Shown piece by piece: positions 53,478 through 61,829 of a stretch of 64,000 nucleotides of DNA. A program made the translations under genes and the position numbers. The notes below the pieces were generated by a model, which saw only the letters and a list, made by a program, of their open reading frames with translations, ran no database searches and had not been told where the DNA came from. Source of the DNA: Gordonia phthalatica (GTDB lineage: Bacteria > Actinomycetota > Actinomycetes > Mycobacteriales > Mycobacteriaceae); NCBI RefSeq assembly GCF_001305675.1, contig NZ_CP011853.1:1736001-1800000 (forward strand), given 5' to 3'. Position 1 is the stretch's first letter. Every line of letters starts with the position of its first letter.

Positions 53478-54178
53478 GTAAGCGTCCGGACCCGAAACTG
53501 CTCACTGACGTTCTCGGCATCGAGATCAGCGACGAACTCCTGCAGCTCGCTCTGACGCACCGGTCGTACGCGTACGAGAACGGCGGCCTGCCGACCAACG
53601 AGCGTCTCGAGTTCCTCGGCGACGCGGTGCTCGGCGTCGTCGTCACCGAACGCCTCTACGTCGGGTTCCCCGATCGGCCCGAGGGCGAGTTGGCGAAGAT
53701 CCGTGCGAGCGTCGTCAACATGCATGCTCTGGCCGACGTCGCCCGCGAGCTCGGGGAGGGCGGCCTCGGGGCGCACCTGCACCTGGGTCGCGGCGAGGAG
53801 TTGACCGGCGGCCGCGACAAGGCCTCCATCCTGGCCGACGGGCTGGAGTCGGTCTTCGGTGCGATCTTCCTCGACCATGGCATCGAGGTCTCCAAGACCG
53901 TCATCATGAACCTCTTCGAGCCGATCATCGAGCGCGCCGGTCGCCTCGGCGCCGGCCTCGACTGGAAGACCTCGCTGCAGGAGCTGTCGGCCGAGAAGAA
54001 CCTCGGCCAGCCGCAGTACACCATCACCTCCACCGGTCCGGACCACGACAAGGAGTTCACCGCCGTCGCCGTGGTCGGCGGGGAAGACCTCGGTCAGGGC
54101 GTCGGCAAGACCAAGAAGGAAGCCGAGCAGCACGCTGCGGAGCTCGCGTGGAAAGCGCTCGACGAGCGCGCCGAGTGA
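53474..54178 (+). CDS. rnc: Ribonuclease III
   Basis: A 234-residue dsRNA endonuclease. Signature NERLEFLGDAVLG lies near 42 to 54, and the second acidic pair in ADGLESVFGAIFLD near 120. A C-terminal dsRNA-binding domain ends GVGKTKKEAEQHAAELAW. It processes rRNA precursors. GTG 53474 overlaps the yceD stop (GTGA). Confidence 0.95.
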   Translation: MSKRPDPKLLTDVLGIEISDELLQLALTHRSYAYENGGLPTNERLEFLGDAVLGVVVTERLYVGFPDRPEGELAKIRASVVNMHALADVARELGEGGLGAHLHLGRGEELTGGRDKASILADGLESVFGAIFLDHGIEVSKTVIMNLFEPIIERAGRLGAGLDWKTSLQELSAEKNLGQPQYTITSTGPDHDKEFTAVAVVGGEDLGQGVGKTKKEAEQHAAELAWKALDERAE

Positions 54179-54213
54179 CCTGACTCCTCACCCTTCTGCT
54201 CTGGAGTCGAATC

Positions 54214-55095
54214 GTGCCTGAACTCCCCGAAGTGGAGACCATCCGCCGCGGTCTCGCCGTGCATCTGGCCGGTCGGACCGTCCGCGACGTCGAGGTCCTG
54301 CATCCGCGTGCTGTCCGACGTCATGTCGGCGGCGGCGTCGACCTCGCCAGTCGATTGCGCGGCAAGCACTTCGACGGCGTCGAACGTCGCGGCAAGTACA
54401 TGTGGCTGCTCGCCTCCGACCCCGCCGACGAGGTCGCGGCGGTCGTGCATCTGGGCATGAGCGGTCAGATGCTGATCGCGGAGCAGGGGAGCGACGACCC
54501 GATCCATCTGCGAATCCGCGCAGTGCTCGACGACGGGCACGAACTCCGCTTCGTCGACCAGCGGACCTTCGGCGGCTGGCTGCTCGACGACCTCGTCGAC
54601 ACCGGTGCCCGCAAGCTCCCCGAGTCGGTGGCGCACATCGCCGCAGACCCGTTCGAGGAGAGCTTCGACCGCGACGCCGTCGTCTCGGCGCTGCGTCGCC
54701 GTGACACCGAGATCAAGCGCGCGATCCTCGACCAGACCGTCATCTCCGGCGTCGGCAACATCTACGCCGATGAATCGCTGTGGCGTGCCCAGCTGCACGG
54801 CCGACGTCGTACGAAGGGCATTTCGCGTGCCAAGCTCGGCGAACTCGTCGACCACATCACCGACGTGATGGGGGAGGCGATCAAGGTCGGCGGCACGTCG
54901 TTCGACGACCTGTACGTGAACGTGAACGGGCAGTCGGGGTACTTCGAGCGCTCGCTGAACGCCTATGGGCGCGAAGCACTTCCGTGTCGGCGCTGCGAGA
55001 CGCCGATGGTGCGTGAGGCGTTCATGAATCGAAGTTCGTTCTTCTGCCCGACGTGTCAGCGGGTGCCGAGCACCAGAAGGTCGACAGGGAAATAG
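54214..55095 (+). CDS. fpg: Formamidopyrimidine-DNA glycosylase (MutM)
   Basis: A 293-residue base-excision repair enzyme starting PELPEVETIRRGL, with Pro2 and Glu3 catalytic. The H2TH block is ISGVGNIYADESLW, and the four-Cys zinc finger is CRRCETP...CPTCQ. It removes 8-oxoguanine and FapyG. GTG 54214. It closes the conserved block; in M. tuberculosis osmC, acyP and smc follow, but here about 7 kb of other genes intervene. Confidence 0.95.
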   Translation: MPELPEVETIRRGLAVHLAGRTVRDVEVLHPRAVRRHVGGGVDLASRLRGKHFDGVERRGKYMWLLASDPADEVAAVVHLGMSGQMLIAEQGSDDPIHLRIRAVLDDGHELRFVDQRTFGGWLLDDLVDTGARKLPESVAHIAADPFEESFDRDAVVSALRRRDTEIKRAILDQTVISGVGNIYADESLWRAQLHGRRRTKGISRAKLGELVDHITDVMGEAIKVGGTSFDDLYVNVNGQSGYFERSLNAYGREALPCRRCETPMVREAFMNRSSFFCPTCQRVPSTRRSTGK

Positions 55096-55290
55096 CAGCA
55101 CTCCAGCCACCCAAGGTCCGACCCGAGGATGCATCCACACCTCGGCATGGTCAACGTCAGCGAGTACTGGCGAATCGGACACCTCGGCGTCGACTGTCGT
55201 GAAGTGGTGGATTACTTCCGCAGTTCATCGTCGCACCCGATTGCACACCATCTCGTCGACCCAAGCCAAGTGTTCTAATTGCCGAGCGCG

Positions 55291-56379
55291 TCACTCGTGC
55301 GCGTCGCACCATGCATCGACTGCCGCGCCCAGCGCCTCGCCGTCTGTCAGACCCAGCTCCCCGGCGATGGCGCTGAAGCGATCAGCTACCACCTGCGGCA
55401 CCTGGGCCTTGAGTTCGACCTTGCTGGTCTTGACCGGCTTCGGCTTTGTGGTGAAGGCCTCGCGTTCCCTCTCGAACTCCTCGAACAGCTGCTGGTAGTG
55501 CTCGTGGCGCGGCTGCATATTGTCACCCTTGCTGAACCACTTGAGTCGCTTGCATCTCCCCTGTTTGGAACTGGCGATGCCGCGCTTGTGAACGTAGTCG
55601 TTGCGCATGAAGCCGAGGTCGCGCATCAGCTCGGACGCGATGTCGCGCCCCGCGCAGCCATGGATCCGCGCCAGCCGCGGTCGGTAGTTCAACTCCCACT
55701 CGGTGACGAAAGTGACCACCCACTGACTAGCAAACCGGCTCTGGACTACCGTGTCGAACTCACCCTGCTCGATGTACTCCTGCACTGTCGCGACGCCGGG
55801 ATCAATGGAGGCTCGGAGCTCGGAGAAGGGGACGGTTGTGACCGACTCGGTGTTGGTGCTCTCCAACGTCATCACGTCGACATACAATGATGACTCACCC
55901 GATCGCCCGCTATTGATCGCCGTGGCCCGCGTGTCCCACTCGCCATCGATTAGATTCATGACTCCGACGTGAGCCAGGCGTGCCGACACGACGAGCGTCT
56001 TGAGGTCGAGCACCATCTCACGCACGACATCGTCGGCGGTCTCAGAATCGGTCACACCAGCGTCCAGTTGTTCCTGCGCGACCTCGATTAGATCGAGCGC
56101 GTCCGTCACTGGCCGAAGGCGCACGTCGGTGGGGTCCAGTTCTTCGACGGCATTGATTACGGGTGCGATCACCGCATGCAGGTGTGAGCCCTCTTCGGGT
56201 TGAGCGGTACGCCAGTGCTCGAGGACCGGGTCGGTGATCGTTCCGACCATGACGACGGAGGCCTGCGCAGTCGCGAAGTCAACCCGCGCCTTCCTCATTA
56301 TGTTGATGGCCATCGCGGACGGCGTGACGGCCTGTTTCAGGACGTGCTTCCAGCGATCGACTTCTTCCGATGTGCTCAT
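55291..56379 (-). CDS. HEPN-like protein with RX4H motif, uncharacterised
   Basis: A 362-residue protein that I cannot assign to a named family. A helical N-terminal region (about 1 to 140) is followed by a beta-rich centre. The segment near 225 to 275, with NYRPRLARIHG, SELMRDLGFMRNDYVHKRG, has the HEPN RX4H motif (RNDYVH, about R259 to H264) inside a long helix. HEPN domains are metal-independent RNases in many toxin and phage-defence systems. A Lys-rich linker (TTKPKPVKTSK) leads to a small C-terminal helix pair. There is no signal peptide. Base composition looks less GC-rich than the flanking conserved genes. It lies 295 nt downstream of the DUF3644 gene on the same strand, with no gene between. 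Confidence 0.6.
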   Translation of the reverse strand: MSTSEEVDRWKHVLKQAVTPSAMAINIMRKARVDFATAQASVVMVGTITDPVLEHWRTAQPEEGSHLHAVIAPVINAVEELDPTDVRLRPVTDALDLIEVAQEQLDAGVTDSETADDVVREMVLDLKTLVVSARLAHVGVMNLIDGEWDTRATAINSGRSGESSLYVDVMTLESTNTESVTTVPFSELRASIDPGVATVQEYIEQGEFDTVVQSRFASQWVVTFVTEWELNYRPRLARIHGCAGRDIASELMRDLGFMRNDYVHKRGIASSKQGRCKRLKWFSKGDNMQPRHEHYQQLFEEFEREREAFTTKPKPVKTSKVELKAQVPQVVADRFSAIAGELGLTDGEALGAAVDAWCDAHE

Positions 56380-56674
56380 ACGCCAAGCCTAGTGACGAGT
56401 TCAGACAAGCTCGATATTCGCGACAGCGGGTACCTTAGCGTCTGCGTAATTCCTGTGCGCATCGGGAAATTTGCGATGTCCCCTCGCCTCGGGCCTCGTT
56501 CTCCAATGTCACGGAATATGGCTTGCTACTCCGAGCGATGTTGCCATTGCGGCGCGGCCGCGTGAGGTTCGACACGGCCCGCTCACGGGCCTCCGGTCAA
56601 CTTTCGTGGCGCTGCCACGATCGCACTCGCATGATGCGTTCACGGTCTCCACCAGAACCCAGGACGGTTTAGGG

Positions 56675-57760
56675 TCAATCCACGGATAGCGAGTCAGTAG
56701 CTTTTCCGCGGGCCACCATGCCCGTAGTCTCCTCGAACCCCTCCGGAGTCGAGCACTTTTTGATGAGGTGGTTCACATACGCCTTGGTGTATCGGTACGA
56801 CTTCGTCGGCTCGTCGTACACGCAAAAGTCGGGGTTCGTCCTGTCCGGGTTCGGGTCGCCGACGCGCGGGCGGACCCCCTTCCTCTTCCATGCTGCCGTG
56901 AAGTGATGGACATTGAACACGAACGGGATGCCAGACTCGACCTCGGCGGCAGCGGGCTTCGGCATCAACCGACCGAGGCCGGACACAGGCCGCTTCTGCT
57001 CGCGCACGATGACTTGGCCGCGTCGGCCCATCTCTTCCGCGATAGCCCGTTCTTCCTCGGTCATGTCTTCGTACCGCGTGAACTGCATTGCCACGGCATC
57101 CGGGTCCTTCGGTGCCAACTCGACCATCGCGCGCAGCCGGAACTCGTACCGGGAGTCGCCGATCACCTCTTCGTCGAGGCCGGACTCGTAATCGGTGACG
57201 AAGCTGCGGAGATCGGCCGGCAGAGTCTTCCGGAACCGTCGCAGTGCCTGCTCGCCCTGTGACGTGAACGTGCCGACGAAGATCGGCAGCCGTAGCCGCA
57301 GGGCCAGCGATTGGGTGTCGCCGAACTGGTTAGTCAGCTCCGTCTCGTAGTTGACGAGGAGGGCGTGAGCGTGGCCAGCGAGGTTAAGCATCAGCGCCTC
57401 GTCTGCGTGGGCGTGGCGGTGCTCGAGACGGTTCCTCAGCTTGATGAAGAGTGCCAGGTTGGCGCGCACAGGATCGGAGTCGACCGACCATCGCTCCTTC
57501 ATCGAGCGCTCGAGCTCCCACCGCTTGGGTTCGCCGTCGATCTTGAGCAGACGCTTCTTGAAGTTCGGGTCCCAATAGCGAAAGTCGACGTCATCGCGGA
57601 CGAACTCTGCGTGCAGCAAGTAGAGCCACGCCAGATGCATGTGGATGACGAATCCCTCAAACGCCCGGGCCTCCGCCGAGTCGTTGTAGAGCCGGACGGC
57701 CAGGCATGCCTCCTCGACGCTCGCGTCGAGCGTCGCCTGCCATCGTGGCGGTCGAGCCAT
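56675..57760 (-). CDS. DUF3644 protein with HEPN-like RX4H motif
   Basis: A 361-residue protein with the DUF3644 layout. ASVEEACLAVRLYN and FVIHMHLAWLYLLHAEF come first, followed by DVDFRYWD, KIDGEPKRWEL and KLRNRLEHR near 108 to 115, where R109 and H114 form an RX4H motif. The C-terminus carries DFCVYDEPTKSYRYTKAYVNHLIKK. DUF3644 proteins occur in scattered accessory islands; a role in RNA cleavage or defence is likely only by analogy. The frame extends 258 nt upstream, but similarity begins at ATG 57760. No good ribosome-binding site precedes it, so leaderless translation is possible. It is the first gene of a probable pair with the HEPN-like gene downstream. Confidence 0.72.
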   Translation of the reverse strand: MARPPRWQATLDASVEEACLAVRLYNDSAEARAFEGFVIHMHLAWLYLLHAEFVRDDVDFRYWDPNFKKRLLKIDGEPKRWELERSMKERWSVDSDPVRANLALFIKLRNRLEHRHAHADEALMLNLAGHAHALLVNYETELTNQFGDTQSLALRLRLPIFVGTFTSQGEQALRRFRKTLPADLRSFVTDYESGLDEEVIGDSRYEFRLRAMVELAPKDPDAVAMQFTRYEDMTEEERAIAEEMGRRGQVIVREQKRPVSGLGRLMPKPAAAEVESGIPFVFNVHHFTAAWKRKGVRPRVGDPNPDRTNPDFCVYDEPTKSYRYTKAYVNHLIKKCSTPEGFEETTGMVARGKATDSLSVD

Positions 57761-57911
57761 GCCAAGGAGATTATCGGCACCGTCCGACAAATGGGATCTC
57801 GTCCGAAATAGTGGTCGGAGCGCCTTATGCCGGATCCCTGAGTGCCTCCTGCCATGGACAGATGACGCAGGAGCGCCCGAGGCGCACAGACTCGAGCGGT
57901 GTCGAAATTGT

Positions 57912-58112
57912 GCAGAGCATGGAACTGCCGTGCTGCAACGCGAACAGCTCACTGCTAGGGCCGGACCCGATCCGTCGATGGTCATCGACCTGATCGGCGG
58001 CAACCTCTGGTTCCGCACCCTGGTCCGTGACGACGCCGTCGACGATGACTATCTGGCACGGCTGGTCGACAGCGTGGTGGCCGGAGTCGGAGTGACCCCA
58101 GGCGGTTCGTGA
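57912..58112 (+). pseudogene. TetR-family regulator, C-terminal fragment
   Basis: About 66 codons ending at a TGA resemble the C-terminal ligand domain of a TetR regulator: DPSMVIDLIGGNLWFRTLVRDD, then DYLARLVDSVVAGVG. No DNA-binding part lies upstream; instead there is the start region of the DUF3644 gene on the opposite strand. The 362 nt from 57761 to 58122 contain nothing else. It marks the likely edge of the HEPN-gene insertion. Confidence 0.6.
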
Positions 58113-58122
58113 CGTCGGAGCG

Positions 58123-58977
58123 TCAGGCCTCGCGCTCCAGGCGGTAGTGCAGGCGCAACGCGCGGAACCGACCGACCTTCAGTTCGTGATCGGTGCGGAG
58201 GACACCCTCGTCGTCGACGTACACACGGAAGGACTCCCGCAGTGGCGGCTGCGCGGAGTACCACTGATCGCCGAACAGCACCGACACGTAGGCGCCGTCC
58301 TCGCCGAACCGTTGAGATCTGGACGTCAGTCGGAGTGCGCCGTCGGCGTCGGCGCTCGGCGTCAAGAAGACGTGGATGTGTCCGAGTTCCAGCGGGAACG
58401 CGACGGCGACGTGCGGCTGGTCCTGCCCGGGCAGCATCGCTGACCGGTAGAAGCCGCTGTAGACCGCGGAATCGTCGAGGCGAAGACGCCGCAGCCAGGC
58501 CGCGCCTTCACGGCGTCCCGACTCGTCGGTGACGACCCGGACCTCGCTGGACATGCCGCGGCTCACCGACAGGGGTTCGGTCGGCAGGGCCAACTGTTCG
58601 ACGCGTCGGCCGAACATCGAGGCCACAGCCATCCCGCCGGGTGCGAACAGGGGGTTCCACTGCGACCACACCTCCATCCGCCAGGATCCGGTGTGCTCGT
58701 AGAACTCGCGCACCAGCGGATGCAGCGACGCGGCTTGGAAGTCGGGGCCGTCGAGGACCGCCATGTCGTCGAAGAGGCCGGAGATTGGCGCCGTCGGTGC
58801 GACCGCTCCACGCGCCTCGTATGCGGTCAGCCAGGCATCGCCGACCTCGTGCTTGCCGTTGTACGGCGCGGTCAGGAAGCCGAAATCAGGAGTGGACAGA
58901 TCGACGCGCCGTCCGACGACCTGCCACCACCGACGACTCAGCGGATCGAGGGCGTGGAGCGTCGGTCGACGGCTCAT
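58123..58977 (-). CDS. Conserved hypothetical protein
   Basis: A 284-residue soluble protein that begins SRRPTLHALDPLSRRWWQ. It is rich in aromatic residues and beta strands, with HVAVAFPLELGHIHVFLTPS and RLTSRSQRFGEDGAYVSVLF in the second half. There is no signal peptide, helix or known catalytic motif. I chose ATG 58977; a TTG at 59022 is in frame but has no support. The stop is 11 nt from the convergent TetR remnant. I do not recognise its function. Confidence 0.6.
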   Translation of the reverse strand: MSRRPTLHALDPLSRRWWQVVGRRVDLSTPDFGFLTAPYNGKHEVGDAWLTAYEARGAVAPTAPISGLFDDMAVLDGPDFQAASLHPLVREFYEHTGSWRMEVWSQWNPLFAPGGMAVASMFGRRVEQLALPTEPLSVSRGMSSEVRVVTDESGRREGAAWLRRLRLDDSAVYSGFYRSAMLPGQDQPHVAVAFPLELGHIHVFLTPSADADGALRLTSRSQRFGEDGAYVSVLFGDQWYSAQPPLRESFRVYVDDEGVLRTDHELKVGRFRALRLHYRLEREA

Positions 58978-59094
58978 CGGGTGGATCCAGAAGTGGGAGT
59001 GTGGGGTTCGCGCCGGACGCAAGAGGATGTGTGGACCATGCGAAGACTGTATCGGCGCGTCTCGGTCACGACGTCGGGCAGCACACTCCGGTGA

Positions 59095-59196
59095 TCACTC
59101 GTCGCTGCCGAAATACGCGCGAAGGCTCGCGACCTCGTCGACGATCTTGTCGTGTTCGACGGCCACGAGTCGCCGCAGTTGCCTCGCGAGGACGCC
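59095..59196 (-). pseudogene. Remnant tail of a gyrase A-like protein
   Basis: Thirty-three codons and a stop read LARQLRRLVAVEHDKIVDEV and onward, nearly the same as the last 33 codons of the gene at 60207-61040. The rest of this second copy is gone. It abuts in frame the stop codon of the toxin-like fragment at 59197. Confidence 0.7.
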
Positions 59197-59361
59197 CTAT
59201 TTCGTCTGGTTGGGGTGGCTCGTGTGGACCTGCTCAAGGAAGACGGTCCGGTCGTCGACGTAGAACCAGATTCGCGCTGTGCCTTTGATGGTCGGCTTGT
59301 GCTGCCAGCGGTCGTAGGTCTTCCCGCCGCGCTGGATGGTGCCGAGGGGGCTTTCACGGGT
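59197..59361 (-). pseudogene. Toxin-like fragment (RelE-type), N-terminus missing
   Basis: Fifty-four codons after a TAG read GTIQRGGKTYDRWQHKP, then GTARIWFYVDDRTVFLEQVH, and end HPNQTK. This resembles the C-terminal half of RelE-like toxins found beside small helical antitoxins in actinomycetes. No start codon fits, and stops precede it. The similarity is from memory and should be treated as tentative. Confidence 0.5.
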
Positions 59362-59653
59362 CTATGGACGCGTTCAGTCCTCTTGGCGGCCAGGGGCGCT
59401 CTACTACGGTGGACGATTCCGGCTCGTCGAGCCATTCCAGATCGACGTTGCCCAAGCCCGCCGCGACCGCACTCGCGGTCTCCTTCCACGCGGTCAGCTC
59501 GGTGATCGCCCGGCGCGGCTGGTCTGTTGCAAACGATGCGCGGGCCGCGTCCACCAAGTCCTGGGCGCAGGTATCGCGATCGGTCGGCGAGAGGGCAAGC
59601 ATCCACGGGAAGCGTTCGGCTGTTATGGAGGCTTGTTCGGGTCGAACTGACAT
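59354..59653 (-). CDS. Small antitoxin-like protein
   Basis: A 99-residue helical, acidic protein. The body (LSPTDRDTCAQDLVDAARAS, TELTAWKETASAVAAGL, EWLDEP) has the look of antitoxins paired with RelE-like toxins in actinobacteria. The last dozen residues after VERP may be foreign, gained when the adjacent toxin gene lost its 5' part. ATG 59653. It overlaps the toxin-like fragment. Family name uncertain. Confidence 0.5.
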   Translation of the reverse strand: MSVRPEQASITAERFPWMLALSPTDRDTCAQDLVDAARASFATDQPRRAITELTAWKETASAVAAGLGNVDLEWLDEPESSTVVERPWPPRGLNASIDP

Positions 59654-59673
59654 CGCACCATGCAGCAACGGCT

Positions 59674-60210
59674 TCAGGAGCAGTGCCCGAGCAGACGTAC
59701 GTGGGAGGCGGTGCGGCGTCCTCGATGGAATTCGTCCCGCGACAGTGAGAGTGTGGCGCGGCATCGGACCGGATTTCCGCGATGTTCGGAGCCGAAGGTG
59801 ACCCGGTAGTCGAGTTGTTCGCCGGAGTCGGGGACATCCAGTCGAAGCCCGTCCGCGTGCTCCGAGGCAGCGACGGTGATCGTCTCCGGATCCGGGGCGA
59901 GTGGGAACCCGGAGGGAAGCGCTTGCGCCACGGCCACGTCGGCGTAAACCGTCGAGGGGGTGTCATCGGAGACCCAGCCGAGCACCAGAGCGACGGGCAC
60001 CAGTGTCGCCAGGCAGCCCGAGAGAAAGAGCAGGGACTTCTTGCGCGGCCAGCGGTCGGATCGGAACAGCTTCCACCAGGTCATTGGGGCCAGTGCCGCC
60101 AGGATGATCACGACGATGATCAGTGTCTGCGCTTCACTGGACTCGGGCGCGATGGTCCCAGAGAGTTCCATCCACTGCGTGTCGATCGGGACGGGCAACG
60201 CGGTGGTCAC
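59674..60210 (-). CDS. Two-helix membrane protein, unknown function
   Basis: A 178-residue protein with two hydrophobic segments (TLIIVVIILAALAPMTWW near 31 to 48 and LLFLSGCLATLVPVALVLGW near 63 to 83). An extracytoplasmic-looking domain of about 90 residues follows and ends Ser/Arg rich. GTG 60210 overlaps the stop of the gyrase A-like gene (GTGA), so both are translated as a pair. I do not recognise the family. Confidence 0.55.
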   Translation of the reverse strand: MTTALPVPIDTQWMELSGTIAPESSEAQTLIIVVIILAALAPMTWWKLFRSDRWPRKKSLLFLSGCLATLVPVALVLGWVSDDTPSTVYADVAVAQALPSGFPLAPDPETITVAASEHADGLRLDVPDSGEQLDYRVTFGSEHRGNPVRCRATLSLSRDEFHRGRRTASHVRLLGHCS

Positions 60211-61040
60211 TCGTCGTGGCCGGCGAGGTGTGCACGAAGACTCGCGACCTCGTCGCTGATCTTGTCGCGTTCGACGGCCACGAGCCGCCGCAGTTGCATG
60301 GCGAGGACGGCGTCGGCGCCGACTTCCTGGACGCCGAGGAGGTCGATGATCCGCGCTCGCGCGTCGTCGACGGTCGACGACGCGTCGATGACTGCGAGGA
60401 CCTCTTCTCGGTGTTCCACTGCCGAATCGATCACGGACAGGATCTCCAAGCGATCGATGATCCGCTGACGATCGGAAACGGGTGCTGGCGCAGTGTGAAC
60501 GGTCGGCACACGAAATGTCTCGTCGTCTATCGGCTCTGTCGACAGTCCGGTGACAGTCAGTGTGCCGCCTCGTTCGGACCTGGCTGCGACGATGAGGCCC
60601 GACTCCGCGTCGATCACGACGGTGAGGTGATCCGCCTCGTCGGCGCCGGGAAGGCCGAGTCGCGTCGACCACGCCGGTCGTCCGTCGTGCGAGGTCTCGA
60701 CGGGCGTGCTCACCGCGACGACCTCGCTGGACATCTGGTGCAGCAATCCGGAGTGGCCCACGAGGTCGGTGGGGCCGAAACCCGTCGACTGCCAGACGGC
60801 ACGGACGTCGCGGACATCGATCGGCACCATGTCGTCGTTCACGTCACGGCGTATCGCCGTGCGGCCGTCGCTGAGGTACACGAGTACGCCGTCGCGCTCC
60901 ACGCGCCACCGATCGCCGCCGCCGTGCCAGAAATCCAGGACATCGGTCCCGTCCGGCGTGGTACTGGACAGCCGTCCCATGAGAGGAATCATCGCGGCAC
61001 CGATATTGCGTCCGACGAGTTCAGGCCAAGAAGCGGTCAT
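60207..61040 (-). CDS. LolA-like domain fused to a gyrase A tower-like domain
   Basis: A 277-residue protein of two parts. Residues 1 to 180 have alternating strands such as DRWRVERDGVLVYLSDGR and LTVVIDAESGLIVAARSE, like LolA/DUF2092 lipoprotein-sorting folds, but without a signal peptide. Residues 189 to 272 follow the GyrA coiled-coil tower: RQRIIDRLEIL, VLAVIDASSTVDDARARIIDLLGV, LAMQLRRLVAVERDKISDEVASL. The catalytic tyrosine and winged helix of GyrA are absent, so it is not a topoisomerase; the tower may mediate dimerisation. ATG 61040 follows AAGGTGAG. Coupled by overlap to the membrane gene downstream. The fusion is inferred from motif resemblance alone. Confidence 0.6.
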   Translation of the reverse strand: MTASWPELVGRNIGAAMIPLMGRLSSTTPDGTDVLDFWHGGGDRWRVERDGVLVYLSDGRTAIRRDVNDDMVPIDVRDVRAVWQSTGFGPTDLVGHSGLLHQMSSEVVAVSTPVETSHDGRPAWSTRLGLPGADEADHLTVVIDAESGLIVAARSERGGTLTVTGLSTEPIDDETFRVPTVHTAPAPVSDRQRIIDRLEILSVIDSAVEHREEVLAVIDASSTVDDARARIIDLLGVQEVGADAVLAMQLRRLVAVERDKISDEVASLRAHLAGHDE

Positions 61041-61209
61041 GTGGCTCACCTTAAGGTCCGTGACCGCAAACCTGTGCAAGCGATGTCGGTTCGTGATGGC
61101 GGGGTGCGACGACGGCCGATAGGGTCGGGCGCAATCGTCCACACGTGTGACGGACATCGCCTTCGGTGCGCTTGATCGCGAGCCGGACAGACGAGGAGAA
61201 AGTGAGTAC

Positions 61210-61815
61210 ATGAGGAACCTCGCCCGACGGAGAACAGCCAGAATCGTCGCCGGACTGGGAGCGATCGCACTGATCGCGACCGGCTGCGGGGGCGATGACG
61301 TGTCGACCACGGCCGCGGAGTCCACCACCTCGGCTGCCGCGACCACAGCGGCGCCCGGCACCATCGAGGTCACGATGAACGGTGTCGCCGACCGCGAGGT
61401 GACGATGACCGGGCCCATCGCGGTGCGGTACTCCACCGCGACCGCGGAGGAGAAGAAGATCCTCGGGCTGCCCCTGACCGGGAGCCGCAACGCCGGAACC
61501 CGCGACAGCGGCGTCGTCTACCAGCAGTTCCAGGGCGGCGTCATCACCGCGCGGAACGCGAAGGCCGACACGCCCGCATACCTCACATGGGGCAAGATCC
61601 GTGAGGCCTGGAACGTCGAGCGCGACGCCGACGGGAAGCCCGTCGTCGTCGGAAGCAACGGCTCGGCGGGGCCGCTCGGTCCCGTGAACAGCGATGTCAC
61701 GACCACCGGAACGGTGCAGAAGGCGACCTTCGAGCACGGGGAGGTGACCCACGACACCGCGACCGGCGAGGTCACGGTGACGGTGAACGGGAAGCAGGTC
61801 CCGGCGGGGCTGTGA
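61210..61815 (+). CDS. LGFP-repeat lipoprotein
   Basis: A 201-residue lipoprotein. The signal peptide ends in the lipobox ATGC (about residue 26), and a Ser/Thr/Ala-rich spacer follows. A region with KKILGLPLTGSRNAGTRDSGVVYQQFQGGVI matches the LGFP repeat, found in mycolate-layer proteins of Corynebacteriales and thought to bind the wall. ATG 61210 with AGGAG 10 nt upstream; the frame opens at 61147 but the lipobox sets this start. The 169 nt between it and the divergent gyrase A-like gene hold the promoters. Confidence 0.72.
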   Translation: MRNLARRRTARIVAGLGAIALIATGCGGDDVSTTAAESTTSAAATTAAPGTIEVTMNGVADREVTMTGPIAVRYSTATAEEKKILGLPLTGSRNAGTRDSGVVYQQFQGGVITARNAKADTPAYLTWGKIREAWNVERDADGKPVVVGSNGSAGPLGPVNSDVTTTGTVQKATFEHGEVTHDTATGEVTVTVNGKQVPAGL

Positions 61816-61829
61816 CAGGCTGTCCCAGC

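Noticed and set aside
55129..55278. 49-codon plus-strand frame after fpg (MHPHLGMVNVSEYWR and onward)
   Set aside because: No ribosome-binding site, no known similarity, and short enough to arise by chance. Perhaps a gene fragment, but not supportable.
56380..56674. Possible extra gene between the two HEPN-type genes
   Set aside because: No frame with a start, coding bias or similarity; only short shadows. It is probably untranslated spacer.
59152..59505. 117-residue plus-strand frame over the toxin and gyrase A-tail remnants
   Set aside because: Antisense of the remnant frames, which show real family words on the minus strand.
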